DNA of 64,000 bases. Origin: Thysanoteuthis rhombus. Its lineage: Eukaryota; Mollusca; Cephalopoda; Oegopsida; Thysanoteuthidae. The position numbers were made by a program, and so were the translations under genes. The DNA lies in contig OY735202.1 of the NCBI GenBank assembly GCA_963457665.1, positions 46,215,403 through 46,279,402 on the forward strand, in the 5' to 3' direction. Shown here in pieces: positions 33,933 through 47,309 of this stretch (position 1 is the stretch's first letter; every line of letters starts with the position of its first letter). A model generated the notes under the pieces. The model was given only the letters and a program-made list of their open reading frames with translations. It had not been told where the DNA came from and did no database searches.

Positions 33933-36900
33933 ATGTAATTTGAAACAAATTGGAGAAAAAATGGAAAACAAAATATTGCTTTACACATATACCTATAAAT
34001 ACGAGGATACGAACATTTTTTTCTAGCACAAACATAACTGTGGGACATTAGGGTGACGAGAAATGAAGGTTCAGAATTTCTATCTCTACTTTAGCTGTGT
34101 GTTTTTGCTATTGAGAGATAGATATATTGTATCTATTGCAATTATGATTTTGTGTTTTGAAATATTCTGTTTTTTTGAGATATAACCTTCTATGTAAATC
34201 TGGTTGTGTATTGAATTTCATATCTCGCGATAGTGATATTTGTGATCATTATTTTCCAGCATTCGATTTTAATTCTGTATTTAATTTATTCTCAATCAAG
34301 TGCCGAGCAGTTTAAGGCAAAGAGAGCCTTGGATGGTGGAGAGAAGGACTCGCGGATGGTTACGGAATGTGGTGTACGGAAGTGATAGCCCTGTGAATTC
34401 ATAGGGAAAGGAAGGAACGCATTTGTTAGGATATTGCATCTTCATAGATTTAGCTTACAAATGCGCCTGTATCGAGAAAAATATTGAATATCTATTAGGT
34501 TCAAACTGGAAAATAAAATAATAAACACACGAAATGCATAAAGATATTTTGGGAAAGGGAATGTTTCATGCTTACATTAGATTGGTATGTACACAACCGA
34601 AAGCAAAAAGCTATTTTGCATACACCGAGAAGAAAAATATGGATGGATATACATACACTGAGAGTAATAATAAATTTATTTGTAAAAATTAAGTTTTATT
34701 GATAAAACGATGATTTTTTTAAACAACCGTACGGAAGGAGCAAACTGATGGTATAAAGGTACTTCGTGCGAAGGAAAAAAGTGATAGACTCATATTGAAC
34801 TGGAGAGACTCTTCATTTATTTTCGCACATAATCAATACATGCTTTTTTATGCAATGAGAAGAGGATTTTTTTTTCGTTTGGTCTTTTTATGCATTATCA
34901 TAGATAGTACTGCTATTATTGCACGCTTTCAACAAGCTTTGACTAGTTCGTTTAATTTTTTCCAGGCCTGCAGTTACATTTCCTTTCTTGTGTGCTCCGT
35001 CCAAAAATGTTGAATTTGGGGGGTTTTATATTATTTTTTCCCGACATTCGAGCGTATATAAGGCGATGGTTGTTTGTTATGACTAAGGTTGAGATCATGC
35101 ATTGGATGGATCGCGTAGAGGCAAAAGATAACACCAGAAAATGTTCAGGTGGCCCAGTACTTACGGCATGAACAAATGAATTATTGTGATTAAGTTAGAA
35201 TCACATACTTAACGAAAGAAGTTTTTTTTGAATTTTAAAATCGATTTCCGGCGAAAAAGCATTGATCGCGTAAAGATTTACGGATATGAAAGTTGGAGAT
35301 GATTACGTAGAAAAGTTGAATTGAAGTTTTGCAATAGGAAAATGATGGGTAGATTTGAGTAATAAAGACATAAAATATGGGAGGGGTGCTGTACACTTTC
35401 GCGAAACGTCAGAATAGAGCCCTCAGACATGCGTTGGAAGGGAGTCAAAAATTGCGATGAGACCTATATTCATTTCACTTGAAAACTCTTTAAGATATCT
35501 TCTCTTCCCGTTGATTTTGCTTCGAGTCGATTTAAAAAAATATTTTTGTGTAATTTTTGTATATTTTGTACGGAGAGAGTCACACACAAATTTGATGTTT
35601 GATATGTGTCAAGAGTTATTAATGTGTTTCAGAGAAAACATTCCTAACAAGACATAACATAGATTGAAAATATTTTTTGTGCCAAGAAAACAACCTATTT
35701 GAATATTTGTACTTGGAAATATTCTTATGGAGAGTGCATTTCTGTAGTTAAAAATCTGGTATTTTTTGTGCAAATACTTAGTTTTATAATCAGCCAAATA
35801 AACCACGCTAAAAATGTTCAATACTTTTCATTAAAAAATGAAAAAGTACTTTTAATATCACCAGCACGTTCCCAAAATAGTTATCGATGTTTATGATTGA
35901 GCGTTGACAGGTGGGGTATTTTTTGTTGATTATGGAAGATCGTTGGGACATGACCCAAAATGTGATAGAATTTACAACATTAAAATGCACCACAGCTGTG
36001 CTGTGCAAAAGAAACACGCTTTTCGTCGTCTGCATCAATTAGCAACATCGCATGATTCGAAATAGCGGTCGATTTACATAAACAAAAGAAAACAAAAAAA
36101 TATATGAGAATGTATAAAAAATATACACCGAAAATATTTTTTCATCATTTCATATCTTTCTCGAAGGAAGCCAAACAGCGATGACTTTCCATGAGTTTAA
36201 ATCAAAGATAGCGAAATATAGAGGTTTTGTCGGCTTGAGACAGTTGCCAAATTCCTACCACCACCAGTAGTCAGTATTCGAAACCAAGTAAAATACAATA
36301 TTTTGAATACTGATAGTAATCGATTTTTTTATGTAATTCTTGTTATTGAAAACATTTTAAAGCGTATTAGTATTGTTTTAAATCTTTTCTTTGCTTCTTG
36401 TTCGCGTTACATCAGAACTTATAAACTTTCTATGATCATCTACTTTTTATAAACGAGTTTTCTTTTCATCAAATATTATTTGAATTTAAATGCCTACGTA
36501 AAAGTAAATCTTCATAGAATTCAAGAATGCGAATCATAGACACAAGTTTAAATCGATATTAATTTTTTTATCATGCATAATATGTATACAGGACAAACTG
36601 ATGGTGTTACACTTTTGCGTTGATTTGAGATGATTTTCCTTTTGTAGACGTGTAGTGACTCGATTTAAATTTAGTACAACGTTTCTTTTCGTTACTTAAT
36701 TACTTAAATAACGTTTCAAAGATTTTTCATTATGTGTTGAATAATCAAACTTGATCGGAGGCAAAAACGTTTGCTTCTTGAATTAGTTCGTACGGGTTAA
36801 AATAAAACTAGAAGTAAACACACAATTCAGAACTGCTGACAGAAACTTCGTGAAACAGAAAATGTTCACGACTACGTTTGCGTCTTGGTTATGTCAGATT

Positions 36901-37436
36901 GAAACAGACGACAGCTTTGCTCGCTTTCGGCAAGCTATAGTACAGTGTTGCTCTTTTTCAGAAGTCATTTTTTAAAATCATAGCTGGTATCTTTTTTTCT
37001 AATTCAATGACATTACTTCTGTTATATCATTTGAATGTTTGCATCACACTTTCTAGAGTAAAACTAAATACTTTCTTCTTAGTCATTTTTATTGGATACT
37101 TTGCAATGCCTAAAGGTTTTTTTGTGTAAGAATTACTGGTTATTTCACTGGATATTTTTCTCTTTATATGATTATGTTTACCAATCCTTTCTTTGGCAAA
37201 TAATATCGAGTCACTAATAGTATTTTGCAAACATGCCTCGAAGCTACTTTCAATTCGCACATTCTGATTTTTACTTGTATGATTTTCCATTCTTTCAGCA
37301 TATGTTATTTAACTATTTGCTAAAAAAAATACTCTGTATGACAAAATTATCAATTTGTTCAGTATTTAACATGAATTTACAGTATTACATAAACTAATCC
37401 CTTATTTGATACTAAATGATGATTTATACTCAAAAA

Positions 37437-37915
37437 GGTCTGGTTAATCACTCAATAGAAACTGTCATGTGACCAATGTTTTTTGGCAGCATGCCGTGTT
37501 GGGTGTGATCAAGTAAACATTTTGAAAAAGAGGTGATCAATGAATAAGTTACTTCTCGCATCTTTTGTTGGGCATTGGTCACTAAAATGTATCCGAATGA
37601 AAAAAAAAATCCAAAACCACAACAAAAAAAAACAAAAAAACTAGCGTGAATGAAGTTGGATGCAAACTAAGGGACCGATTTAGCATAAACTTACATGGAA
37701 AATTGCCCCCTCCCCAATAAAATAAACTATTTTGGAGAGGAATTAAAAATAACGACAACAACAACGACAAAAAAGACGTTTTTCTAAATAGAACAAGGAA
37801 TGAATGTTTGAATTTTCAGACTTCTAGCCCAATTGGCGCTACCTGTACGTCCGATACTCAGTCATCAAGACCAACATGAAAACTGAGAGTTTTGGTTGAC
37901 AGTTTGTGGAATATT
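37437..37915 (+). repeat. MITE-like 0.45-kb repeat, copy B
   Basis: Begins GTCTGGTTAATCACTCAATA, passes GGCAGCATGCCGTGTTGGGT, TTGGTCACTAAAATG and GGACCGATTTAGCATAAACT, and ends near AGTTTTGGTTGACAGTTTG. The reverse complement of 60225-60695 follows it throughout. No coding capacity is visible. Confidence 0.75.
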
Positions 37916-38308
37916 CCGTATTTCTTTTATTTCTTCTTCATGTGATCCCTTTGATATTTGATGAAGGCAATAACAACAGTTCAGAGAAACAACCAGTCAT
38001 GATCAATAAGCGCACAAATTTCTCAAAGAACACACAAAGATCTTTAACGTGATTTTTGTTAATGAATAGATGACATTTAGTATTATTTTCTTATGAACTA
38101 GAGCCAAGCAGAACCTATCCATTACAGATGAATGATTCCATGAATAAGCACCTTTTTTTTCCCCTCTGAGGATACGGGGTTGCCAATGTATTGCAGAATA
38201 ATAGCAGAAGATATCAAGTTGTTCGTATCATTTGGAGAGAAAAGGGTTTGCCCTTCACAAAAGCTGTCGGACATTTTAAAAGCACGGTCTGCTAGTAGTT
38301 GGGGGGTG

Positions 38309-38442
38309 GAATAAGGAAGAAGAGGAGAAGAAAAGGATGGAGAAGGAGTAGGAAGGGGAAGAGGAGGAGGAGGAAAATAATCAGAATCTGAAGAAGGACG
38401 AGGAGGTGAAAATGACGATGACAAAGAAGAAGAAGAAGAAAG
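38309..38442. repeat. Homopurine tract, about 130 bp
   Basis: Almost only A and G on the + strand (GAAGAAGAGGAGAAGAAAAG and similar), ending in AAGAAG repeats. Such tracts can form triplex DNA. The Ser/Pro-rich minus-strand frame across it is a composition artefact. Confidence 0.8.
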
Positions 38443-38457
38443 TTTTATGATGTATGT

Positions 38458-38492
38458 CTGCGGCTCTCGAACTTTTTTGTATCATGGCGCCT
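38458..38492 (+). repeat. hAT-like terminus
   Basis: CTGCGGCTCTCGAACTTTTT followed by TTGTATCATGGCGCC resembles the common hAT end (CAGNGGTTCTCAAACTTTTT...GGCGCC). It lies 0.7 kb beyond the 3' end of the hAT transposase remnant and may be that element's boundary. Confidence 0.5.
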
Positions 38493-39189
38493 CAAGTCAG
38501 ACAGTACTGAACAGCTGCGTTCGTATTCATGTGGTTAGGTTAGTTAGTAAAGAAGAAAAAGAAAGAAAAGAAAAAAAAACCGTCACATTTCGATCAACCA
38601 AACGTGAGGGACAAAATATGATAAAATAGTTTTGTTCATTTTTATTTATAATATAAGGGTCCAGTTTAGTTCCTTTGCAAATTGGTGTGACACAAAGTAA
38701 GATTCTAGTTTTGAATCACACATAAACCGTAAATCGATCGCCAGCTTTACTGCCGATTCACTCATTTCTCCTATAAAAATTTACTTTTTCTAAAAAACAA
38801 AAAAAAAATCCGGAAGAAACGAAGATCAGAGGCAATCAAAGAAATCCAAATTACGCGAAAGTATTTTTTCATAATTCTTTACTTATGTTTGCTTAACCGA
38901 ATTTTAACCCAAATACCGAATCCTGAAATTTAAATTCAGAAAAACGTTATAAATTGAAACAAGCGGTATGGGGTACCCTGTTGTTCACACAATTTTTTCA
39001 AATCTCGGTGACTGCCAACCTCATTTTCTCTTCCACGTGGACTTTTGCACGATACTTCTTTTTATTACAGCTACGACCGAAAACCCGGCTTCGAGGAGAT
39101 AAGTCGTATTAAATGGAATTAGGATTCGTTGAACTTTGGCACTTATCAGAGGATATTAATCTTTCACTGATATCTAAAACTAAGTTAAT

Positions 39190-40055
39190 TCAATACATAG
39201 ATTAATTCAGTTTTCTATGTAATTTGTAACACAGCTCAATGAGACTTTCTTCCTCTGCAGGCATAAAGTCAGATGGAGATTGGGTCTTGATTGGGTGATT
39301 AAGCATTGAATCCATGTGAATTTATCCATATCATAATCTAGAAAATAATTTTTGAAACCGGTTGCTAAGCTGAGATAAGTATTCTTCAAAAACGAATTTT
39401 ATGTCCCGAGTGAAATCAACATCACTGGCTGTCACAAACTGTTGAAACAACGGGAAACACTCTTTATTATCATCTTCATTCATTTTTATTTTTCCATATA
39501 AATTCAGATGGTTGAAAATCTTCTCCACCAATTTCAAAATATGTATGTTAGGTCCTTGCAGGGAGAGATTTAGGACATTCAATTCTTCAAAGATATCAGA
39601 CAAATACACCAATTCAGTTGAAAAATTATTTGGCGAAGATATGCGTGAAGTTCCTATCGTAATTCGAACGTATAAGTCAGTACGCTTCCTCGAGATAGCC
39701 ATCGTTAGTTGCTGTAGTATAAAAAATATGTGTGTTCGGCTCCCATGTTTTTCGCATAACTCTTTGAAAAATTGTGCCTTCAATGGCCGACTTTTTACAT
39801 GGTTGACCGTTTTCATAACACGTTCAAGGACCAGATTCGCCGGAGGACTTAGATGCTTTAATGCAAGTGCTTCCCTATGAATTATATGATGGGTCCATAG
39901 TGTATCAGGAGCTTTGCCACTCTCCCTAAGCCCTGAATACAGAACGACCACCATCTGTACAAATACCAAGGCTACTTCTTCCACTCAAGATTATTCTCAT
40001 TGATAAACGTGTCTTGTATCACGAACAAAACTTAAGTTTTTGAACATATTTGCCA

Positions 40056-40127
<72 letters not shown>

Positions 40128-40760
40128 TCTAATTTTATCAGCATCAACGAATCGTACATAACAGATGAGATTATTACTGACAATGGGCTCGTTCAGCTGC
40201 AACCAAAATTCCTTGCCTTTCATCTTTTTAATCAAATGTTCATTCAGGTCCTCTTCGTTCGATTCTGCGACAAATCGTATCATCTCAAAAAGGCCCCTTA
40301 GGAAACAGATTCACTAATTATGATATCTACCATAGCTACAACAGCTGGTGAAATCAGATCTTCTCGTATAGTATGAAGATTTTTTTTTTAGCTTTTGCAA
40401 ATGTACAAGACACCTTATTCCTATACGCATTGACTGGTATTAACGTATACTTAGAAAAAATACTTTTCTCTTATAAATCTTCTGCTAAAATAGTCACAAG
40501 CTCCACCAACCATCTTACGATGATTTGTTTCTAAGTGGCGTTTAATTTACTCGGAAGTGTGCACTTTAGTACAGACACCACGGTCTCTCTTCATCGTTGA
40601 TGTTTGCAGAAGTGTATCCCAAGTCAAAATAACTATTGTGGGTACTCACCACATTCCCATCTCTCCCCATCTTCGCCTCTAGTTTGAGTTGTATCATCAC
40701 TTTCATAACGTCTATTATTGTCTGGTAAACATTCTTCCATTTTTACGAAGGATTACAGCT
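39190..40760 (-). pseudogene. hAT transposase (SCAND3/ZBED/ZMYM6-like), frameshifted
   Basis: The minus strand gives, in order: CTLPSKLNATQKQ (remnant of the LKPSKLxRHLxxKH block, about 40570); RFVAESNEEDLNEHLIKKMK and the VDESTD region degraded to LNEPIVS; a (TA)n tract splitting the frame at 40058-40125; LWTHHIIHREALALKHLSP; VKSRPLKAQFFKELCEKHGS; ELVYLSDIFEELNVLNLSLQ; and SPSDFMPAEEESLIELCYKL at the end. The 217-residue open frame at 39331-39984 looks intact, but between about 39630 and 39740 the conserved RWLSRG block sits in another frame. Two compensating frameshifts have therefore scrambled it. This hAT lineage has been domesticated in vertebrates, but nothing here suggests function. 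Confidence 0.85.
40058..40125. repeat. (TA)n microsatellite splitting the hAT pseudogene
   Basis: About 34 TA units between the N-terminal and central blocks of the transposase remnant. Confidence 0.95.
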
Positions 40761-41877
40761 TAAAAATACTAAATTAAAAAGATGTTTTTCAATTTGTATT
40801 GACATACTCGTACCATTTTTTTCAGATCTCTTAATTTAGTTGATCCAATCTTCAGTGGACAGTGAGGAATCAACAGTTAATCTTGAACACAGTTTAAAAC
40901 AATCCTTGCATATAGAGAGAACGCATACTGATATTGAAATTGTGAAGTTCAAGACAAGATGTACCTGTAAGATGAGTTGATCGGAACAGATAACTCGTGA
41001 AAACTACATACTTTAACTGTTTTGGTGCACCCAGTTTCCACTGTACTTCTTACACCTCTTTTTAACACCGTGGCAAGGTTGTCAAATTGAATGACGAAAT
41101 GAATGAATTAAATTCCAAGATGTCCCACCCTTTTACTCTTGTACCAGATTAAGCTAAGCTGAGTAAATATCAATACTACCTTGGTCACTTTTTTTTTTTA
41201 CATGGTCTCAAAATCTTACCAACAAGCAGTTTTTCATGCACGAAATACAAAAGAAATAAATTTCTGTGGATTTCAGGGATAAGAATAAGTCAATAAAGTT
41301 TTAAATAATGCAACTAATTCTTATAGTTCAAAATCTTGTCATATTTATCTTTTTTCTTAATTTTTAAAATTCATTTTTATTTAAAATTTTTTGCTCTCTT
41401 CTTTTTCACTTCAGATATCTGACAGTCGATGATGGAGACTGGATGATAGCGAATCTGCAATCTCCTTTCAGTATTCCAACAGTCCACAGCAGTGCTGTGG
41501 TTTGAACTTTCTTCAGGGGATTGTACTGCTTCGAGTGCCTTTCATAATATCTTGATAGCATGCTTACACATCGCGTTTCAGCCATGCGCCTTTCCTCTTC
41601 ACATACAATCTATCAATATAATCTCTGGGGTAGAGAGCTACGTGCAACCTCATAGGCTCCCTTGTTTGCCTATCAGTTGATTGGAGTTCATCCTTTGTTC
41701 ATCCAAGAAATGGTCACGTGCATCTTAATACAGATACTGCCCATGTGTTCGCTCCGGCAAGGGAGATAACTATTAAATACTAATCAAAGTTGTATCCTCA
41801 CTTATTTTTTCACTTTCTTTTGCTAATGCATAAAAGATCTGAGTTCATGCTCATCACCAGTCCTTTGTCGGCCGTCG

Positions 41878-44130
41878 TCAGACATAGAACTTTCCCAGAA
41901 TTCGCCAGACCTCTCTATCGTGAGCGTCGTGGAGCCGATACTTCCTGAACTTGTCTAGTTCGTTTCGCTGTCTTGTATTCTGTTCAGTTTCACATGTGAT
42001 CACTTGAGACATTCGTGAGTCGTGATCCATCAGTTGTCTGCCACTCTTACAACATGACCAGCCCATCACCATTTGAATTTTTGATGGATTCAATGATGTC
42101 TCAGACTCCTGTTTCTTTCCATGATATATTGTGCTGTCTTGCAATCTCTCTATGTGATGTTGAGCGTGATTCTTTCATATGGACGTTGCATGGTTCTCAG
42201 TTTGAGGGCCAGTCTCTTGGTTAGGTTCCATGTTTCAGCTCTATATATGACTATCAGGAGGATGCATTGGTTGTATACCTTTCTTTTTAGGAATAATGGG
42301 ATTTTCTTGTTGTTTGAAGTTTGAGCTTGCTCTGTTAAAGGTTTGCCATCTTAAGGTGATCCTTTGCTTGATTTTAACTTCTTTTGAGGATTCCATGGAG
42401 ATTGTCCAAGGAAGATGTAGTGGTCTACTTCGTCCAGCTTAGCGTTTTCGATTCTGATCGTCGTGTGTTTATTTCTAATGCGATCGTTGCACATGACTTT
42501 TGTGTTGCTAAAGTTCATGTGAACACCAACTTTCTTGATTTAATCATTCAGTTTATTCAGAATTAGTTGGAGGTCCTGAAGGTTCTCTGCAAAACGACGA
42601 TGTAGTCAGAAATTCTGATTCCTTTATTTTCCCAGTCATAGTTTAGGTAGATAATTTCGAGGCAGACTGTAAAGAGATTGGGTAAGTTGGAATCACCTTG
42701 TCTTACCTTTTTTTGAGCTCAAAGAGCTCAGAGTCATTATGTAGCCCGATAAAAGAGCTGCTATGACGGTTTGTATGTTGCATTACTCTCACGTATAAAG
42801 GGTCTACACCTAATAAAGTGATAACCTAAATGACCTTGGGAATTTCCACTGAATTGGAGGCCTTCTTGAAGTCGATAAATGCTACAGTGAGTGGCATTTT
42901 ATATCCTGCTGCTTTCTTTCTTCGTTGGTTTATTGAATGAAGATTGTCCATAGTCGAGTAGCTTCTTCTAAAGCCAGCTTGTTCCCATGGTCGTTTTTCA
43001 TTTAGTGTTTAGTTTGTAGATGGAATTGTGTAGACTTATTGGTTTGTAAGTGTTGAGACCTTTCAGGTTTCCTTTTTTATATAACAAGATTATGATGACA
43101 GGGCTCCGATCTTCTGGGACTTTATTTAGTTTTATGAAATATTTAGTTGAATAGAATGGCTAGAGGACACTTCTGTGGACGGTCCCTACGTTGACGTGGT
43201 TTAGGACCTGAATGTCTTCGACAGTTTTGTTTTGTCCACGAGGATGTAGTCTATTTTGTTTTTGGTTTTACGGTTGGGCTCTTCCAAGTCCATTTTTATT
43301 GGTTTTCTTCTTGAAGAAGGTATCAATGATTTTGAACGTGCCGACGTTATGTTTATTTCCTTGTCCTACCAGTGCGTTGAAGTCATTGAAGTATTTTTGG
43401 TGTCTTGGAGAAGGGGGTTCAAGTCATCGTAGAAATCGTATAATTCCTCTTTGGTTGATTGCACAGTGGGTGCGTAGACTTGGATAACGTTCAGTTCGTA
43501 TTTCTTTGAGAGTTGTACAGTTTAATGGTAATGCGGTCTGAGACAGGTTTGAAGCCTACCACGTTATCTTTGAGTTCCTTATTGATTTGGAAGCCTTTCT
43601 CCGCTTCGTTTTACTTTCTTCACTCAGCTGTAAAAAAAGATGTTTGCTCTTTACTTCGATTAGTTTTCCTTGGGATCTTCTCATTTTGCTGATACTGATT
43701 ATATCCCATTTGATGATTTTGATTTCATATTCAAGATAGGTTGGGTGCATGTCTGATGAGAGTGTTCAGACGTTGTAGGTGCCAATGTATAATGTTGTTC
43801 TTTTGTTAATGGTTTTGGAGTTTTGTTTGGGTAGTCGCTGAACATATTACACTCATCAAAGGCACATTATGTGGTTGGGCTTTTGGGGACCGATGACCCC
43901 AGGAACGGTTGATTCCTTGGTGTAATGAGTAGGTAGTCGTCCTTGGAGCACATCAATCCCACCAGAAATAGGTGATACTGTTGAGCCTTTTGGGATCGAT
44001 GACCCCGCAGGAACGACTAGTGTAATTTTGATTGTGTGAACTATGGGTAGTGTTGGGCCATACCCTGTCACGCCGGCCTATGAAGTGTTAAACGGGGGTC
44101 TGGTGGGCTAGTCACAACTGATGTCAATCA
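41878..44130 (-). mobile_element. RTE-type LINE, copy 2, near full-length but decayed
   Basis: The minus strand shows 5' repeats (GGGGTCATCG(A/G)TCCC twice, 43880-44020) and then an apurinic endonuclease: LYIGTYNVXTLSSDMHPTYL, IKWDIISISKMRRSQGKLIE, FNALVGQGNKHNVGTF and NHVNVGTVHRSVL. It jumps to the reverse transcriptase (KVPEDRSPVIIILLYKKGNL, a decayed FIDFKKASNSVE) and ends with GWSCCKSGRQLMDHDSRMSQ and LDKFRKYRLHDAHDREVWRI then LGKFYV-stop. About 100 residues between endonuclease and RT appear deleted. Order and motifs are those of the RTE clade. Confidence 0.85.
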
Positions 44131-45250
44131 GAGTAGCCTAAGAGATCAACCGGCTCTTTGCACACGTATCCGCTCTAGATAAGGTAGATATGAGTGTTCG
44201 CAGCGCTATAAGGGATAAAAATCAGATGTGGAATAAGGGACGAAAATTTCGTTTGGTTTAGTGGTATAGCTATAATTTCCACCCCTATCAACTCGTATGT
44301 ATTAAGATAGAGGAACAAGAAGTAAGCCAGGCAGAGTTAACACTAACGCATCTGAGATCTCATCAGAATAAATCCCATAAGTGAATGATTGACTAACTGA
44401 TCCCACGAATTTGCTTCACGTGTAGTTAGGTGAGTAGTAAGAGTTTGGTCATACCTCTCCGTTATTTTTAAAGTTTTTAACTTAACAAAAACCCACAAAA
44501 AGGTTGCATTTAAGAAGAGGGGGAGGGTGTTGAGTAGGGGGGACAAGTATATATTGGACGCAATATGAAGAAAAAGTGACTGTAAAACTTAATCAGGACT
44601 GTTCGAGTGTTTCCTTCTCCGCCCCTCTTGTCCTCCCCTTATCTCTATCCGTCGGAAGTGAGCATAATAATTCGAGGTCTCGCTAAAGATAAAACTAAGT
44701 GAAAAGGCCGTATAAACGATACAGAAAAGGAATCTATCTACAACTAATAAAAAAGACGGACAAGTTGAAGGAGCAGTCTGAACATTTCAACAAGAAGAAA
44801 AATAGTTTAATTATTTTCAATTCTATCAATGTTAAAACTAACTATGCAGGTTCCAGTTCAGATAAGATTTTATGTTGGTTGAATATAAATAAGAAGATAC
44901 TGAGCAATATGACGTTTTTGATGTTTTAAAGTACAAATTGGCGGTGGCAGGGGTAAACTAACATTCAATAGAAGATGAATGAGCAATTTCTAATAACTTG
45001 AGCAATTTCTCAAGTTTTCTAACAACTTTGGCAGATACGCATTACACAGTGAACAGTTGGATGTATAGCTTTAAAATAGCGGAGTTAAACTCCTTCATAT
45101 GCTTCTACCGAGAAAATGATGCAACAACACCTCGATGGATGGATAAGTTTGGGATTTCCTTTCCTATTGCTTGTCATTCTTATCTTAATAAGATACGTCC
45201 ATTTCACAGACAAAAGATAAACAAAATGGCCACTGTAAGTCCAAACTCAA
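44130..45250. other. Intergenic, upstream of the RTE copy
   Basis: No gene recognised. The part to about 44190 may still belong to the 5' region of RTE copy 2. Confidence 0.5.
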
Positions 45251-45254
45251 ATCA

Positions 45255-45440
45255 TACTTCTATTCTGACTGAAGATAATTACTGCAACTTCTGTATTGTA
45301 TATTTAGTAAATAGAATCGTAGATTTTTGTAAGACTGGTCAGTTTGACTCAGCCAACTACCAATCACTCGGCCGTGATTTCAAATTACGGTAGGTAAATA
45401 TCAATTTTACAAATTTATTTATTTATTAGTGTGCCACTTT
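45255..45440 (+). repeat. tRNA-derived SINE, copy 2, with shared upstream segment
   Basis: CAGTTTGACTCAGCCAACTA and CACTCGGCCGTGATTTCAAA correspond to the A- and B-box regions of the copy at 10680. Upstream, TCTATTCTGACTGAAGATAA then TTACTGCAACTTCTGTATTG matches 10529-10575, so the repeat or its host segment is longer than the tRNA part. Confidence 0.6.
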
Positions 45441-45904
45441 GGAAACGAAGGGTTGATTAGAAAAATGACGCTATGAAAATGAAGGGTTAATTAGAAAAAT
45501 CTGAAAATGGAAACTAAGATGAACTTGCAAGGTTGAGTGTACTTTACAAATCAGAACAGTTACCCAAGGGGTTTTCGAAATAAACCAGACTTGGACAGGG
45601 AACTGATAAAAATCTGAATTGTAAAGCAATTGATATTGAATCTGGGAGTGAAGTACTCAAAAGGGTCTGACGAGCGGGGCCTGGTCAGAATACAGATATA
45701 TGATTAATCGCTTCTCTTTGAGAGGTTTATGAATCCCTGAGTTTCGAGAAATACTTATGAGAAAGATTGGCCATTTTAGCTTCCGGGCAGCTAAATTGAT
45801 TGCCAGAAGATCTAAGGGAAAATTATGGATTCTCAAATTTGGTTAGGGCGGAAGGAAAATTACTACAGTCAGCACAATTTCAATATTTACCACCTGAAAG
45901 GGGG

Positions 45905-46320
45905 AAATCAATTATAAACCTTTAAACTTTGTTGTAGCTCTATAAATAGACATACCAAGAGACATGAAGTAGATAACCCGAAAGACAGACTGATAATCAT
46001 TCCATAGTCTTCACCCGCATCGGCGTATATTTTGACCAGTCACCCTGTAATAATACTGACATAAATCTTATTGCATATAATACACCCAGTATCGATTGTT
46101 CATTTTCAATTTGTGACACCTCTGGTGGTCTTTGTTCCAACGCCGCAAAGTCTTTGGTTGACAGCTGCAACCCTCGGATCTGAGCACGACGTGGGTGAGG
46201 CTAGGCGACTTGAAACAGAGATACAGCGACCAGTCAAGTACGGTCTGACCAGCGTCGCACTTCACCAACTAACGAAAGGTAGCAGAGACCAGCCCAGGGT
46301 ACTTTTCTCATTAGAATAAA
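45905..46320 (-). repeat. Repeat of unknown class, copy 2
   Basis: In reverse complement it follows the insert at 25314-25725 over most of its length: TTGACTGGTCGCTGTATCTC, AAGATTTATGTCAGTATTAT, TGACTGGTCAAAATATACGC and GTCTTTCGGGTTATCTACTT. The reading frames crossing it are not conserved between copies. Confidence 0.7.
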
Positions 46321-46364
46321 ATAGGCCCTTGCGTATTTCTAACATGAGTTTTCGTATATCTATG

Positions 46365-46600
46365 TAAGACCAGGCAATTTAGCTCAGTCGGTGAGAGAAT
46401 CGCATACCAATCAATCGGTCGTGATTTCGAATCATGGAAGGGAAATGTCAAATTTACAAATTGATTTGGTTTAACGTGACGGCACACACAAACATTGAAG
46501 AGTTTATTCGCCTAAATTCAGCGAGTGTGGTTGTTGTTGCTTCGGTAAAAAAACAAAGTTAACTCCAGACTTGGAGTGATGTTTGACAGAATTATTTTAC
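46365..46600 (+). repeat. tRNA-derived SINE, copy 3
   Basis: AATTTAGCTCAGTCGGTGAG (A box) and CGGTCGTGATTTCGAATCAT (B box) are followed by GGAAGGGAAATGTCAAATTT, then GCACACACAAACATTGAAGA, and TAACTCCAGACTTGGAGTGA. The body matches the copy at 10680. Confidence 0.7.
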
Positions 46601-47309
46601 GGTTAATATCGATTGGTTAATGCAGTCGGAAATTGATAGTTTCGGAATTTGGTTATCACTTGTCAGAAATGTTATTGCGTACATCTCCAGCGAAGAAGCA
46701 ATTAGTTTAATATTTTTTCAACCTATGGGTACCGAAGTTTTCCCAATTATTTCTTCTCCCATAGCTACTTCATAAGCTTAGTCTATTGATAAAATCTTTG
46801 AAAAAAAAATCAATGTAACTCTGCTCCACCAAGCTTACCAGGTAATTAACTTTCTGAAATCTACATCAAGCGTGTACACAAAATTAGAGTTTCCTATCAG
46901 GGCATCTTATACAACGATAAGCCAAAACAGTATGACCATCTGCTGTAATAAGGTATTGGTACACCACGTGTCCTTAAAATAGCTCTTACCCGATTAATTC
47001 ACTGGATTTTGGTACATTGCCCTGTTCCGATGCTCTGACCTGCTTCCATAAAGATCGATGAACTGTATGTTGTGACGCATTCCTTCCCCTACCTTGATCA
47101 GGGCTATCTGTTGGCTCGTACTTGGCTGGAAAGTCTCCATTCACTTAATGCATCGATAAGTTTTGGTTGCCCAATGCCTTGTCGATGGTTGGTGATTTTT
47201 CTCTTCTTTGGGCCACTGCCAATAGATAAATCGCCACTACTGTACATGAATACCCCTCAAGATGCCGTTTCGAAAATATCAACATTATCAATCTTTTATA
47301 GTCAATCGT

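Larger units (their letters stand above)
32720..37430. other. Intergenic, microsatellites, otherwise unique
   Basis: Contains the (TA)n at 33283 and (CA)n at 33842. I see no gene, RNA gene or element in the rest, although 32720-33260 and 33520-33780 have less extreme AT content and could hold decayed repeats. Confidence 0.55.

Noticed and set aside
33808..34048. Cys/Val-rich minus-strand open frames
   Set aside because: Translations of the CA microsatellite.
38122..38424. Ser/Pro-rich minus-strand open frame of 100 codons
   Set aside because: Product of the homopurine tract on the other strand, not a protein signal.
39512..39880. 122-codon + strand open frame
   Set aside because: Opposite-strand shadow of the hAT transposase remnant.
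44998..45393. 131-codon + strand open frame
   Set aside because: Its second half runs through a tRNA-derived SINE (A- and B-box-like sequences at 45340-45390) and the first half has no family resemblance.
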